This document shows positions 1-8,098 of a stretch of 64,000 bases of DNA, in pieces. The notes beneath the pieces were generated by a model. That model ran no database searches. It was given only the letters and a program-made list of their open reading frames with translations, and was not told the DNA's origin. The position numbers and the translations under genes are program-made. The DNA is from JBASEY01 sp964404285 (GTDB lineage Bacteria > CSSED10-310). Positions within the stretch are counted from its first letter, which is position 1. Each line of letters begins with the position of its first letter. The DNA lies in contig CAYOJK010000008.1 of the NCBI GenBank assembly GCA_964404285.1, forward strand, positions 43,121-107,120, given 5' to 3'.

Positions 1-411
1 GAATTAGATATTGAGATCAATAAAGGGGTGGCAATGAAAGACCAACTGGAAGAATTTCGCCAGCGTGTGTTTTATTTAAGGGAAGAAATGCGAAGCGCTG
101 CGGAAGTCCTTGGTGATCGGCCAAACGTGGATTTACTCGTCAAACAGATGGAAGCATTAGCGTCACAAAGTGGACTGAAAGTTGAACGTTTTCAACCAGT
201 ACCAGAAAGAACGCATGGGTTTTATGGTGAGATTCCAATCAGTTTAACAGTTTTTGGCGGCTACCATAAATTGGGATTGTTCTTCGACAAAATTGCCAAT
301 GAGCAGAGGATTTTAAATATAACAGATTTGCAGATCAGAGGCATCTATCGAGTAGGTGGTCCTTCGATTTCTGCAGAATGTTACTTGACTGCGTTTTGGT
401 ATCTCCAATAA
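1..411 (+). CDS. pilO: Type IV pilus assembly protein PilO (C-terminal part, 5' end outside window)
   Basis: The reading frame is open from base 1 with no stop upstream of the first candidate starts (GTG 28, ATG 34), so this is the 3' part of a longer gene; 136 residues are visible. The visible part begins with a coiled-coil-like segment rich in charged residues. A ferredoxin-like PilO domain follows, with the family's 'FGGYHKLGLFFDKIAN' segment and an alternating beta pattern at the end. PilO is an inner-membrane protein that pairs with PilN and contacts PilP, linking the pilus motor platform to the secretin. The gene order pilO-pilP-pilQ, with 28 bases before pilP, supports the call. The missing N-terminus should carry the single membrane helix. 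Confidence 0.87.
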   Translation, partial: ELDIEINKGVAMKDQLEEFRQRVFYLREEMRSAAEVLGDRPNVDLLVKQMEALASQSGLKVERFQPVPERTHGFYGEIPISLTVFGGYHKLGLFFDKIANEQRILNITDLQIRGIYRVGGPSISAECYLTAFWYLQ

Positions 412-439
412 ACTTAAGGAAGATCGAGGAGAGATAATA

Positions 440-946
440 ATGATTAACCTCTTAATAAGTTCACGAAAAGCCCAACAGAAGTTTGTGGCGACTGTCCTGA
501 TCTGCCTGGTATCCGTATCCATGTTTTTGCCAGGACGTTTATATGCCCAGGAAGAAATGACAGAAGAACCTGGCATACCTGATGATATTCCTAAAGCGCC
601 TACCCCCATCCCACCTGATGAACAGCAGATACGATATACAGGAGAGGGCACTCGAGATCCTTTTGTATCACTTTTAATTCATAGTAATGTCGATATGATG
701 AAAACGGGTTTGGCTGCTATGAAAATATCTGAAATTACTATCATGGGACTTCAGATTGGACTAGGTACTATTGCCATCGTTCATGGAGCAGATGGCCGAG
801 CATATAATATGAAAGTTGGTGATGTGCTATTGGACGGCAAAGTGTTTGCCATTGATAGCAACAAAGTAGTATTTGAGAAGGTGGTTCTGGATTCTTTTGG
901 GCGGGAAATCGACAAAGAAATCATAGAATACTATCTTCACCAATAA
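440..946 (+). CDS. pilP: Type IV pilus biogenesis protein PilP
   Basis: 168 residues. There is a hydrophobic export signal at about residues 16-35, then a proline- and acid-rich linker ('PKAPTPIPPDEQQ'), then a compact beta domain beginning at 'GTRDPFVSLL'. The repeated pattern around 'MGLQIGLGTIAIVHGADG' and 'MKVGDVLLDGKVFAID' is typical of PilP. PilP connects PilN/PilO to the secretin PilQ across the periplasm. In Pseudomonas PilP is a lipoprotein. Here I see no convincing lipobox cysteine: the only Cys near the signal is C22, preceded by Ile. Signal-peptidase-I cleavage after 'RLYA' is more likely. It sits 15 bases before pilQ in the same operon. Confidence 0.9.
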   Translation: MINLLISSRKAQQKFVATVLICLVSVSMFLPGRLYAQEEMTEEPGIPDDIPKAPTPIPPDEQQIRYTGEGTRDPFVSLLIHSNVDMMKTGLAAMKISEITIMGLQIGLGTIAIVHGADGRAYNMKVGDVLLDGKVFAIDSNKVVFEKVVLDSFGREIDKEIIEYYLHQ

Positions 947-961
947 TTCAGGAGGAGGCTA

Positions 962-2767
962 ATGGTTTCAAAAGCATATCATTTCCGAAAACTAGTATTA
1001 ACTGCTTTATGCGGGGTTGTGATGGTCATGTTGACAAACATGAGTATCGCATCGACAGAAAACAACTTCGAAAATCGAACACTGGTGAGTCATTTAGAAG
1101 TTCGATCCGCAGGGACAGGTGAAGAAGTATGGATTATCGGTAATCAACCGCTGGCCCATTCCGCTTTCCTGTTAAATGATCCGTATCGATTGGTTATCGA
1201 TATCCCGGATGCCTTCCTGGCGATGGAGACACCTGATATAGGTGAAGGTTATCGATTCTTGGATCGTATAACCTCTCGACATATCGCCGAGGCAAACAAA
1301 GAAGTGGTCAGAATCGAACTGATAATGAAAGAAGAGCATCCGTATACGATAACATCTGCTGATACCAGCCTGAAAATTCGATTTGGTGAGGTTTCTGTTG
1401 GATCAGCAAGAGAATCAGCGGAAGATGACTGGACAATTCCAGAACCTACAGGAACTGGAGAAGACTTGGTTGATGCCACTCAGGTCTACGGCCTTCAAGC
1501 CCCGACAATCTATCGAGGAAAACCGATCTTTCTTGATCTGAAAGATGCGGATATTCTTGATATTTTTAGACTGATTGCCGAAGTCAGTGGCTTCAACGTT
1601 GTTGTAGACCCTGATGTTGCAGGCCGCATAACATTGCGAATGGACAATGTTCCCTGGGATCAGGCACTCGAAGTCATCCTGAAAAACCAGGGACTAGGCA
1701 AAGAAATTGAAGGCAATATCATGCGGATCGCTTTCACCGCAAAACTTCGCGACGAGCATACTCTTAGAATGCAGTTGGAAGATGCAAAACGAAAAGCTCT
1801 GCCTATAGAATCCATTATTCTATATCTCAGCTATGCCAATATTAACGATATGGAAGCTGCGTGTAGAGTTTTCTTGACTGAACGCGGTAGCATCATGAGG
1901 GATACGCGTGTCAATGCGATCATTATCAGGGATATTCGGTCTGCTCTGGATCAAGTTACCGAGATGGTAAAAGTATTGGATGTCCGAACCCGTGCGGTGT
2001 CGATCAATGGCCAAATCGTCGTGACAACCAAAGATTTTACAAGAAATCTCGGTATCCAGTGGGGAGGGCGCTTCTTTGCTGATTCGGCGCATGGAAACAC
2101 AACCGGTTACCAATTCCCAAATAATTACGGTATCAATCTGACGGGCGGAGATGACCCGGATGATTCCAAATATGCTATTAACTTCCCGGCAGGCGCTCAG
2201 CAGATGATGGCGATGACATTTGGAAACGTTACAGATACGTTGCGATTGAATGTCGCTTTGAGAGCTTCTGAGTCGGAAGGTATTGTCAAAACGATTGCTA
2301 GACCCATGGTCTTGACGTTAAATAATGAGACCGCGACGATTTCAAGTGGCGACAAAATCCCCTATCTAAACGCAACCGGTCAAGAAGGTGCGACAGTCAT
2401 TTTTCAAGATGCTAACACTTCACTCAATGTAACACCCAATATCACCAATGATGATTGGATCAACCTTCAAGTCGATGTCAGTCGGAATTTCCCAGGCTAC
2501 GATACACCAGCAGGCCCGGCAATCATGACAAATAGCGCAAATACTAAGGTGCTGATCAATAATGGTGACACCCTGGTTATTGGTGGATTGAACCAGACTC
2601 TGCAGCAGGTTGGAACTGCCAGAGTGCCTTGGTTCGGAAAACTCCCAATTATCGGATGGCTGTTTAAAGATGATAAACGAACAACCAGCTTTTCTGATCT
2701 CCTGTTCTTTATTACACCGCGAATTGTTGCGGAACAGGAACAGATAATCCGATCAGAGGCCTTTTAA
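962..2767 (+). CDS. pilQ: Type IV pilus secretin PilQ
   Basis: 601 residues, ATG preceded by an AGGAGGAGG SD. Domains in order: signal sequence (about 1-31); one AMIN-like peptidoglycan-binding beta domain (about 40-135); an STN/N0 domain (about 185-245, 'DLKDADILDIFRLIAEVSGF'); an N1/KH-like secretin domain (about 275-345, including 'DTRVNAIIIRDI'); and the secretin core (about 345-590), with 'GDTLVIGGL' and the C-terminal 'VPWFGKLPIIGWLFKDD' signature. It forms the outer-membrane ring through which the pilus passes. It is shorter than proteobacterial PilQ, having only one AMIN domain. The last gene of the recognisable pil set here, it is followed after 17 bases by an unrecognised lipoprotein. 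Confidence 0.96.
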   Translation: MVSKAYHFRKLVLTALCGVVMVMLTNMSIASTENNFENRTLVSHLEVRSAGTGEEVWIIGNQPLAHSAFLLNDPYRLVIDIPDAFLAMETPDIGEGYRFLDRITSRHIAEANKEVVRIELIMKEEHPYTITSADTSLKIRFGEVSVGSARESAEDDWTIPEPTGTGEDLVDATQVYGLQAPTIYRGKPIFLDLKDADILDIFRLIAEVSGFNVVVDPDVAGRITLRMDNVPWDQALEVILKNQGLGKEIEGNIMRIAFTAKLRDEHTLRMQLEDAKRKALPIESIILYLSYANINDMEAACRVFLTERGSIMRDTRVNAIIIRDIRSALDQVTEMVKVLDVRTRAVSINGQIVVTTKDFTRNLGIQWGGRFFADSAHGNTTGYQFPNNYGINLTGGDDPDDSKYAINFPAGAQQMMAMTFGNVTDTLRLNVALRASESEGIVKTIARPMVLTLNNETATISSGDKIPYLNATGQEGATVIFQDANTSLNVTPNITNDDWINLQVDVSRNFPGYDTPAGPAIMTNSANTKVLINNGDTLVIGGLNQTLQQVGTARVPWFGKLPIIGWLFKDDKRTTSFSDLLFFITPRIVAEQEQIIRSEAF

Positions 2768-2784
2768 CCCGGTAAGGGAAAACC

Positions 2785-3384
2785 ATGAATAGAAAAAGGA
2801 GAAAATCAATGATGCGTAAATCCTTAATAGCTGGCTCCCTGGTACTGACCATTATCCTAATTTCAGGATTGATGGGTTGCGGTGATGCCGGGGGAGAAGC
2901 CAAATCCAAATCACCCGTTATATTGTTTATACAGTCACTAAATACAGGATTGCCTTATCATTCAAGTGTCGGCGAGGAAATTGAAGACGTTGTAATGTGC
3001 ACAGTTGCCGTTGAACCGATCGATCAAACAAGTTTTGAAGAAATATCACTCTACCAGAGTGTTATGGTTAGAGGCTATGAAATCAGCTACTTCAGAAAAG
3101 ATACCGGCAAACGAGTGCCGGAAACATACACAGGAAGCACGAATACTTACTGCGCTATTCAGGAAACGGCTGATTTCGACATCGTCATTTGTAGACTCTC
3201 ACAGAAAAAGATGCCTCCATTAAAAGATCTATGCGAAATTGGATATGATCAGGAAACCGGCCTGACGGAAATCCATACAACATGTCGAGTTGTTGTTTGG
3301 GGCGATACGTTTGCCGGAGAAGAAGTCGTCTCCAGACCGGCGCATATGACGGTAAACTATGCTTGTTCCTGGTCATATAATTAA
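2785..3384 (+). CDS. Predicted lipoprotein downstream of pilQ, unknown function
   Basis: 199 residues with a basic N-terminus, a hydrophobic stretch and a lipobox ending '...GLMGC', so a lipid-anchored protein is predicted. A second ATG at 2809 with its own AAGGAG SD seven bases upstream is an equally good start; it shortens the basic leader but keeps the signal. The mature part is a single beta-rich domain of about 165 residues with several cysteines (for example in 'VVMCTVAV', 'TYCAIQET', 'VICRLSQ', 'LCEIG', 'TTCRVVVWG', 'YACSWS'). I do not recognise the family. The position directly after pilQ, the same strand and the short spacing suggest co-transcription with the pilus genes. A role as a pilotin or minor pilus-associated lipoprotein is only a guess. 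Confidence 0.75.
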   Translation: MNRKRRKSMMRKSLIAGSLVLTIILISGLMGCGDAGGEAKSKSPVILFIQSLNTGLPYHSSVGEEIEDVVMCTVAVEPIDQTSFEEISLYQSVMVRGYEISYFRKDTGKRVPETYTGSTNTYCAIQETADFDIVICRLSQKKMPPLKDLCEIGYDQETGLTEIHTTCRVVVWGDTFAGEEVVSRPAHMTVNYACSWSYN

Positions 3385-3411
3385 TACAGCAAGGAGGAAA
3401 GGAAACTTACT

Positions 3412-3915
3412 ATGAAAAAAACAGCTTATTATAAGACAGTCATCCTCCTAACGGCAATTCTGACAATCTCGATGGTTTTTTCAGGGTGTCAGAGTATGGA
3501 TGACAGCAGGCACAATGCAGAAACAGGCCGTACCGGGGTCAGTGGACATGCATTGATGGTGAACATCAATCCATCACGTGTGCCGGCAAATTATAACGCT
3601 CGGACCCATGCCCATATCCGATTTGTCAGTCTGAAAGATATGACACCTGTCCCCAATGCTCGTGTGAGGCTTTTAATTAGCGGCGGTATAGGCATAGCAC
3701 ATTTTGGTGATTACAGACTCGTAACAGATGCTGTTACAAATGGGTTTGGTGAAGTCACTGTTGAAATGTTTGTCGGCGGGTTACCAAACGATATCGCTGA
3801 AGTAGAACTTGTGCTCGATGTTCAATCAACAATTGAATACGATAAGTGGAACACCTTGATTGTCGAAGCCAAGGAGCCATTCTACGTATATAATCCCTAT
3901 TATACAGGATTTTAA
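3412..3915 (+). CDS. Predicted lipoprotein with Ig-like fold, unknown function
   Basis: 167 residues, strong SD (AAGGAGG) upstream. A hydrophobic signal ends in the lipobox 'VFSGC'. The mature part starts 'QSMDDSRHNAETG' and continues as a beta-rich domain: 'PNARVRLLISGG', 'VTNGFGEVTVEMFVGG', 'DIAEVELVLDVQ'. That pattern resembles bacterial Ig-like/adhesin domains, in which a variable claim about form ends in a strand such as 'T..GEVTV'. No specific family is recognised. It lies 27 bases after the preceding lipoprotein and just before a probable terminator region, so it seems to be the last gene of the pil-linked transcript. A surface or periplasmic binding role is inferred from the fold only. 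Confidence 0.72.
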   Translation: MKKTAYYKTVILLTAILTISMVFSGCQSMDDSRHNAETGRTGVSGHALMVNINPSRVPANYNARTHAHIRFVSLKDMTPVPNARVRLLISGGIGIAHFGDYRLVTDAVTNGFGEVTVEMFVGGLPNDIAEVELVLDVQSTIEYDKWNTLIVEAKEPFYVYNPYYTGF

Positions 3916-3947
3916 ATTAAGAAACTGTGGGCTTATATTCGGATAAC

Positions 3948-3979
3948 TTGCACGTTAATCGAAAAAGAATGGATATAAG
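3948..3979 (+). promoter_or_regulatory. Weak candidate promoter upstream of the TPR gene
   Basis: TTGCAC at 3948-3953 resembles a -35 box. A -10-like GATATA (3972-3977, spacing 18) or TATAAG (3974-3979, spacing 20) follows. If used, the transcript would begin before the hairpin at 4017-4040 and carry it in the leader of the gene starting at 4060. Spacing and boxes are imperfect. Confidence 0.3.
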
Positions 3980-4016
3980 GCCCAGACACAATTGAAGCTA
4001 AAAAGATAAAACTATC

Positions 4017-4044
4017 GGGCAGGCTCAGCAAAGCCTGCCCTTTT
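4017..4044 (+). terminator. Rho-independent terminator-like hairpin
   Basis: A perfect 9-bp inverted repeat, GGGCAGGCT (4017-4025) and AGCCTGCCC (4032-4040), with a 6-base loop is followed by TTTT. It fits termination of the pil-lipoprotein operon. The T-run is short, and the hairpin ends only 15-20 bases before the ATG at 4060, so a leader or attenuator role for the next gene is also possible. Confidence 0.7.
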
Positions 4045-4059
4045 GCTCAACATGATGCT

Positions 4060-4779
4060 ATGAAAGAAGTCAGTCAGGTAAGAAAAGAAATTTTGAAACT
4101 TGAAAAGCTGATGCAAAACGATATCAGCTCCCACATAGCGACACAACTGGCTGAAAAGTACGTTGAAATAGGCGAACCGGTTCAGGCTGTCGCTGTATTA
4201 TTGGAAAGTATCGAGGCGTTTCCAGAAGATGTAAATCTCCTTTTAACGTGTTCCCAGTATATTATTGCTTATCAAGATCAGAATAGCGCACAAGCACAAT
4301 CATTGTTAAATGCTATCTTAGCGATCGATCCAGACAACCAACATGCTCACCGTCTTCTAGAAAACATGTCTGCCAATGCTGATAGTGATCGGGCTTCACA
4401 ACAGGATTCCGATCTGGCTGATATGCCGACGCTTCGCACCCGCAAAGTGACTCCTGAAGCCATTAAGGAAAGAAGACATTTTGATAAAGACAAAGCCGAT
4501 TCAAACGTGGTGGCCAACGAGGAGATCTTATCGAAGGCGTTTTGTTGTTTAAACGAAAGTGATTTACAAGGTGCCTTGGAGTTGTTCCAGGAAACTTTAG
4601 AAAAGGATCCTGACAATAGCGAAGCTCAGGATGGTTTTCGTAGAACTTATAAGGCGATTTTAAATGAAAGAGAGCGCATAAAGTTTGAGAAAAAGGGGGA
4701 AATTATCGGTCGAACCATTCGTTTTTTTGAGGCGATAAAAAGTGTCGTCGGCAGTAAGGATCGATCAAAACAGATATAA
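4060..4779 (+). CDS. TPR-like repeat protein, unknown function
   Basis: 239 residues, no signal peptide and no membrane segment, so probably cytoplasmic. The N-terminal half shows helical-pair repeats typical of tetratricopeptide proteins ('AVLLESIEAFPEDVNLLL', 'LLNAILAIDPDNQHAHRLL'). A polar linker follows (about 110-155), then another TPR unit ('GALELFQETLEKDPDNSEA') and a basic C-terminal helix. No SD is visible before the ATG, which follows a hairpin closely. The stop codon lies one base before the aroQ start, so translation is probably coupled to aroQ. TPR proteins are scaffolds; the partner cannot be told. Association with pilus genes upstream is possible but not shown. Confidence 0.75.
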   Translation: MKEVSQVRKEILKLEKLMQNDISSHIATQLAEKYVEIGEPVQAVAVLLESIEAFPEDVNLLLTCSQYIIAYQDQNSAQAQSLLNAILAIDPDNQHAHRLLENMSANADSDRASQQDSDLADMPTLRTRKVTPEAIKERRHFDKDKADSNVVANEEILSKAFCCLNESDLQGALELFQETLEKDPDNSEAQDGFRRTYKAILNERERIKFEKKGEIIGRTIRFFEAIKSVVGSKDRSKQI

Positions 4780-4780
4780 A

Positions 4781-5224
4781 ATGAAAAAAGTTGTCATTAT
4801 CCACGGACCAAATTTAGACAAACTAGGCAAACGCGAACAGGGTTTTTATGGTGAAATGACCTTGGATGAGGTCAATGAGAAAATCAGACAACAGGCTGAT
4901 GATCTAGCTCTTCATGTTGATATTTATCAATCAAACAAAGAAGATGAGATAGCTGAATATCTACGAAAAGCAGTATGTGATTCCGATGGAATTATCCTTA
5001 ACCCAGCCGGATTAGGACATTCTAGCTTACTACTGCGCGATGCCATAATCATGAGCCCTATTCCTGTCATTGAGGTACACTTAAGCAACATACATGCTAG
5101 GGAAAGCTTTCGTAGCCGAACATTGATAGCCGATGTCTGTGTTGGGCAGATATCGGGTTTTAAGTGGGCAGGCTATTGTGCCGCTCTTTTGGTATTAAAG
5201 AAAATATTTTCTGAAAAAATTTGA
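4781..5224 (+). CDS. aroQ: Type II 3-dehydroquinate dehydratase
   Basis: 147 residues from ATG 4781, one base after the preceding stop. A longer in-frame start at 4742 would add 13 residues before the conserved 'KKVVIIHGPNL' strand and overlap the TPR gene, so 4781 is preferred. The enzyme dehydrates 3-dehydroquinate to 3-dehydroshikimate in aromatic amino-acid synthesis. Family residues are in place: N11 and R18/Y23 in 'NLDKLGKREQGFYG', N74 in 'NPAG', E98 and H100 in 'IEVH', and R107 in 'SNIHARE'. The usual 'NPAAYTHTS' loop reads 'NPAGLGHSS', a mild variation. It overlaps the M24 peptidase start by four bases (TTGA). The aroQ-peptidase-efp-accB order occurs in many bacterial phyla. Confidence 0.95.
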   Translation: MKKVVIIHGPNLDKLGKREQGFYGEMTLDEVNEKIRQQADDLALHVDIYQSNKEDEIAEYLRKAVCDSDGIILNPAGLGHSSLLLRDAIIMSPIPVIEVHLSNIHARESFRSRTLIADVCVGQISGFKWAGYCAALLVLKKIFSEKI

Positions 5225-6306
5225 TTAAAAACGTGAAAAAAATCTCAATGGAATATTGCAGCCTGGTTTCAAATTCCAAATTGGATGCTCTGCTTATTTT
5301 AGATCACGTTACAATACGACATATCACTGGCCTATCGCCGGCTTATGCTTCAATGGTGATAATTGGGCGGAAACCACATCTTTTTCTACACATCGCTGAT
5401 TATGGAATGGTTGGTAAACAAATCGGCCCTATCAAAGTTCATTGCGTTAACAAATCACCATGGATAGATGCGCTATTATTTGTTCGAAAGCAAAAAGTGA
5501 AAGTGTTAAAGATCGATTTCATTAAAACCCCTTTGGCTTTTGTTGAAATGGGGGAAAGACTGTTAGGGTATATTGACTGGATCGACGTTGGTGATGAAAT
5601 CTCAAGAATTAGGGCGACAAAAAACCGGGAAGAAATCAAGAGAATAACGGAAGCTGTGAAGGTTTCCGAATTTGCCTTGAATGAGCTTTTAAAAGAAATG
5701 AAGACGGGAATTCGAGAGAGTCGGGCGGCAGCAATTTTGAATTCTCAGTTAATGAATTTGACCGGAGAACTCCCGTTTTTTCCGTCTATTGTGGCTTTCG
5801 GAGAAAATACTGTTCATCCGCACTGGGAGAGTGGTTCCCGCCGTCTAGAAGCCGGAGATACTATTGTTATTGACTGGGGTGGTTGTGTCAAAGGATATGG
5901 CGCAGATCTCACCCGAACTTTTTTTTGGAAAAAAGCCAGTAGGCGACAGATGCAACGATATGATTTAATTCATAATGTTCTCAACAAGTTGATTGCTACC
6001 TTGAAAACGGGTATAAAGGTTTCAGAAATTGTGGAAAAAGCCAGGTCGTTTTTGTATGCAGAAGTACCCGAAGAATGGTCTTTATATCCTATTGGTCATG
6101 GAATTGGTTTGGAAGTTCACGAACTGCCGAATTTCGCTCTGGATTCACAGGATACGATCATGCTAAATATGGTATTTGCATTGGAACCTGGCTTATATGT
6201 TCCTGGATGGGGAGGCATACGCCTGGAAGAAATGGTTTCTGTTGAGTCGGTTGGAGCGAGGGCGCTTGCTGAGCGCCCTATTGAGGATACACCGATTTTA
6301 GGTTAG
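5221..6306 (+). CDS. M24 family metallopeptidase (Xaa-Pro dipeptidase/aminopeptidase type)
   Basis: 361 residues. The start is probably TTG 5221, overlapping the aroQ stop as TTGA; GTG 5233 or ATG 5248 are alternatives, as no clear SD is seen. Residues 1-130 form the creatinase-like N-terminal domain and 135-361 the 'pita-bread' catalytic domain. All five metal ligands of the family are present: D218 ('IDWGG'), D229 ('GYGADLTRTF'), H293 ('IGHGIGLEVHE'), E322 ('ALEPGLY') and E336 ('GGIRLEE'). It should remove residues next to proline from short peptides in the cytoplasm. Located directly before efp, a common arrangement that may reflect shared interest in proline-containing proteins. A second M24 enzyme is at 60289-61539. 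Confidence 0.92.
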   Translation: MIKNVKKISMEYCSLVSNSKLDALLILDHVTIRHITGLSPAYASMVIIGRKPHLFLHIADYGMVGKQIGPIKVHCVNKSPWIDALLFVRKQKVKVLKIDFIKTPLAFVEMGERLLGYIDWIDVGDEISRIRATKNREEIKRITEAVKVSEFALNELLKEMKTGIRESRAAAILNSQLMNLTGELPFFPSIVAFGENTVHPHWESGSRRLEAGDTIVIDWGGCVKGYGADLTRTFFWKKASRRQMQRYDLIHNVLNKLIATLKTGIKVSEIVEKARSFLYAEVPEEWSLYPIGHGIGLEVHELPNFALDSQDTIMLNMVFALEPGLYVPGWGGIRLEEMVSVESVGARALAERPIEDTPILG

Positions 6307-6322
6307 TCATGGAGGAAAGATA

Positions 6323-6883
6323 ATGTACGATACAAATGAATTTAGAAATGGTTTGAAGATCGAATATGAAGGAGATCCATATGAAATTGTTGTTTGTCAG
6401 CATGTAAAACCTGGCAAAGGGGTTGCTTTTGTTAAAACTCGGATGAAAAATCTAAAAACCGGCGGAACGCTTGAGGTTAATTTCAGATCGGGTGATAAGG
6501 TTGGTAAACCGGATATTGAAGTAAAAGAGATGTCCTATCTTTATCAGGATGGAGACCTTCATTATTTTATGGACAGCAGCACTTATGATCAAAAGCCGAT
6601 TACTGAGGATCAACTGGGCGAGAAAAAGTTTTTCTTAAAGGAAAACATGATTGTGGAAGTGCTTTTTTATCAGGGCGAAGCTATTTCTATTGAAGTGCCG
6701 ATGAAAGTAGAATTAAAAATCGTCAAATCTGATCCTGGTGTTCGTGGAGACACGGCACAGGGTGCGACTAAACCAGCTACATTGGAGACAGGCTTGGTCG
6801 TTCAAGTTCCTCTTTTTGTCGAAGAAGGTGAAACAATTCGGGTCGATACGCGGACATCAGCATACATTGAAAGGGTAAGGTAG
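6323..6883 (+). CDS. efp: Translation elongation factor P
   Basis: 186 residues, the standard EF-P length, with SD GGAGG before ATG 6323. Three beta domains are evident: an N-terminal KOW-like domain (1-65), a central OB domain (66-128) and a C-terminal OB domain with the 'GDTAQGATKPATLETG' and 'GETIRVDTRTSAYIERV' signatures. EF-P enters the ribosomal E/P site and relieves stalling at polyproline. The tip loop reads 'KPGKG' with Lys32 at the site that is lysylated, rhamnosylated (Arg) or left bare in different lineages. No modification enzyme is visible in this window. Seven bases separate it from accB. Confidence 0.97.
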   Translation: MYDTNEFRNGLKIEYEGDPYEIVVCQHVKPGKGVAFVKTRMKNLKTGGTLEVNFRSGDKVGKPDIEVKEMSYLYQDGDLHYFMDSSTYDQKPITEDQLGEKKFFLKENMIVEVLFYQGEAISIEVPMKVELKIVKSDPGVRGDTAQGATKPATLETGLVVQVPLFVEEGETIRVDTRTSAYIERVR

Positions 6884-6890
6884 ACTAAAT

Positions 6891-7325
6891 ATGGATATAC
6901 GAAAAATTCGGCATTTGGCAAAATTACTGCACCAAGAAGGTATCTCCGAAATCGAAATTCAAGAAGGGGAATTTTATCTTCGCCTGACAAGAACACTCGG
7001 AAAAGAAGTAACAAATAGTGAAATAGAGCCTACTGCGTCATCTGTTCCAGCGGAAAAACAGGAATCTCCCTCAATACCATCAAATGCCAAGGTGATTTCT
7101 TCACCGCTATCCGGAACATTTTACCAATCAAAATCACCGGGAGCACCCCCATTTGTAAACGTTGGCGACGAGTTTGCAGAAGGGAAAATTCTATGTATTT
7201 TAGAAGCCATGAAAATGATGAATGAGTTGGAAGCGCCTGAAAATGGGCGAATAATTGAAATATGTGTTGAAAATTCCAAGCCGGTCCAAGAAGGACAGCC
7301 ACTGTTTCGATACATACCCCTATAA
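6891..7325 (+). CDS. accB: Biotin carboxyl carrier protein of acetyl-CoA carboxylase
   Basis: 144 residues. An N-terminal helical segment (1-40) is followed by a Pro/Ser-rich linker (about 41-66) and a biotinyl domain (67-144). The biotin attachment motif is 'EAMKM' with Lys108; the 'SPLSGTFYQSKSPGAPPFV' segment containing the protruding thumb is typical of AccB. It carries carboxyl-biotin between biotin carboxylase and carboxyltransferase in fatty acid synthesis. It lies directly after efp, a classic order, but accC, its usual downstream partner, is absent; a GT2 gene follows after 20 bases. Confidence 0.95.
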   Translation: MDIRKIRHLAKLLHQEGISEIEIQEGEFYLRLTRTLGKEVTNSEIEPTASSVPAEKQESPSIPSNAKVISSPLSGTFYQSKSPGAPPFVNVGDEFAEGKILCILEAMKMMNELEAPENGRIIEICVENSKPVQEGQPLFRYIPL

Positions 7326-7345
7326 ATCAATCCAGGTTTTTTTGA

Positions 7346-8098
7346 ATGGATACGGTTGTATTTATTCCAACTTGGAATGAGTCAGAAAATATTGAAAAGT
7401 TAATTCGAGAGATCTTTTCGATTTTACCGGATATTCATATCTTGGTTGTAGATGATTACTCCCCGGATGGAACGGGAAAAATCGTCGATGGTCTTCGTTC
7501 GGAATTTGTCAATTTACATGTTAAGCATAGAGAAGGTCCTCGTGGAAGAGGCTGGGCGGGAATAGCCGGCTATATTTGGGCATTGGATCAAGGCGCTGAT
7601 TTTATTCTTGAAATGGATGCTGATTTTTCACATCAGCCAAAATATTTACAGAATCTCATATCTGCATTAAAAAATGCAGATATGGTTATCGGTTCAAGGT
7701 ATATTCCAGGTGGCAAAGATGACAGACCCGGCAAGTTTCGAAATATTGTCAGCCGATTGGCGGGAAAATATCAACAATGGATGTTCGGAACATCTGTGAA
7801 GGATTGTACATCAGGGTACAGAGGATATAGAAGTGTTGTATTGGAGGCCATTGGTGTTCGGGAATTAAACACTTGGGGACCGGCAATACTTTCGGATGTT
7901 TTATACAGAGTCATAAAAAAAGGTTTTACAATCGTTGAAATCCCAATAGTGTTTCCGGATAGAGAACTTGGCCAATCCACTTTGACTTTTCGAATTTTAC
8001 TTGAAGGTCTTTGGAATGTCACGAAGCTGGCGATAACAGGCGTTTTTTCAACCAAGAAAGGATCTGATAGACATCAATCTGGGAATCCTCAGAATTGA
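7346..8098 (+). CDS. GT2 polyprenol-phosphate mannosyltransferase-like (DPM1 family)
   Basis: 250 residues with no membrane anchor, like short bacterial/eukaryotic DPM1 enzymes. Family motifs: 'IPTWNESENI' at the N-terminus, the acidic pair D36-D37 in 'VVDDYSPDGTG', DAD at 92-94 in 'LEMDADFSHQP', and 'GSRYIPGG' followed by 'KDCTSGYRGYR'. The enzyme should transfer mannose or a related sugar from a nucleotide sugar to polyprenol phosphate on the cytoplasmic face, making donors for GT-C transferases, several of which are encoded nearby. No SD is visible before ATG 7346. The last 80 bases overlap, tail to tail, the opposite-strand membrane protein gene, and encode a poorly conserved basic tail. 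Confidence 0.87.
   Translation: MDTVVFIPTWNESENIEKLIREIFSILPDIHILVVDDYSPDGTGKIVDGLRSEFVNLHVKHREGPRGRGWAGIAGYIWALDQGADFILEMDADFSHQPKYLQNLISALKNADMVIGSRYIPGGKDDRPGKFRNIVSRLAGKYQQWMFGTSVKDCTSGYRGYRSVVLEAIGVRELNTWGPAILSDVLYRVIKKGFTIVEIPIVFPDRELGQSTLTFRILLEGLWNVTKLAITGVFSTKKGSDRHQSGNPQN

Noticed and set aside
313..651. 112-residue minus-strand frame at the left end
   Set aside because: It is antisense to pilO and pilP, and these genes explain the region.
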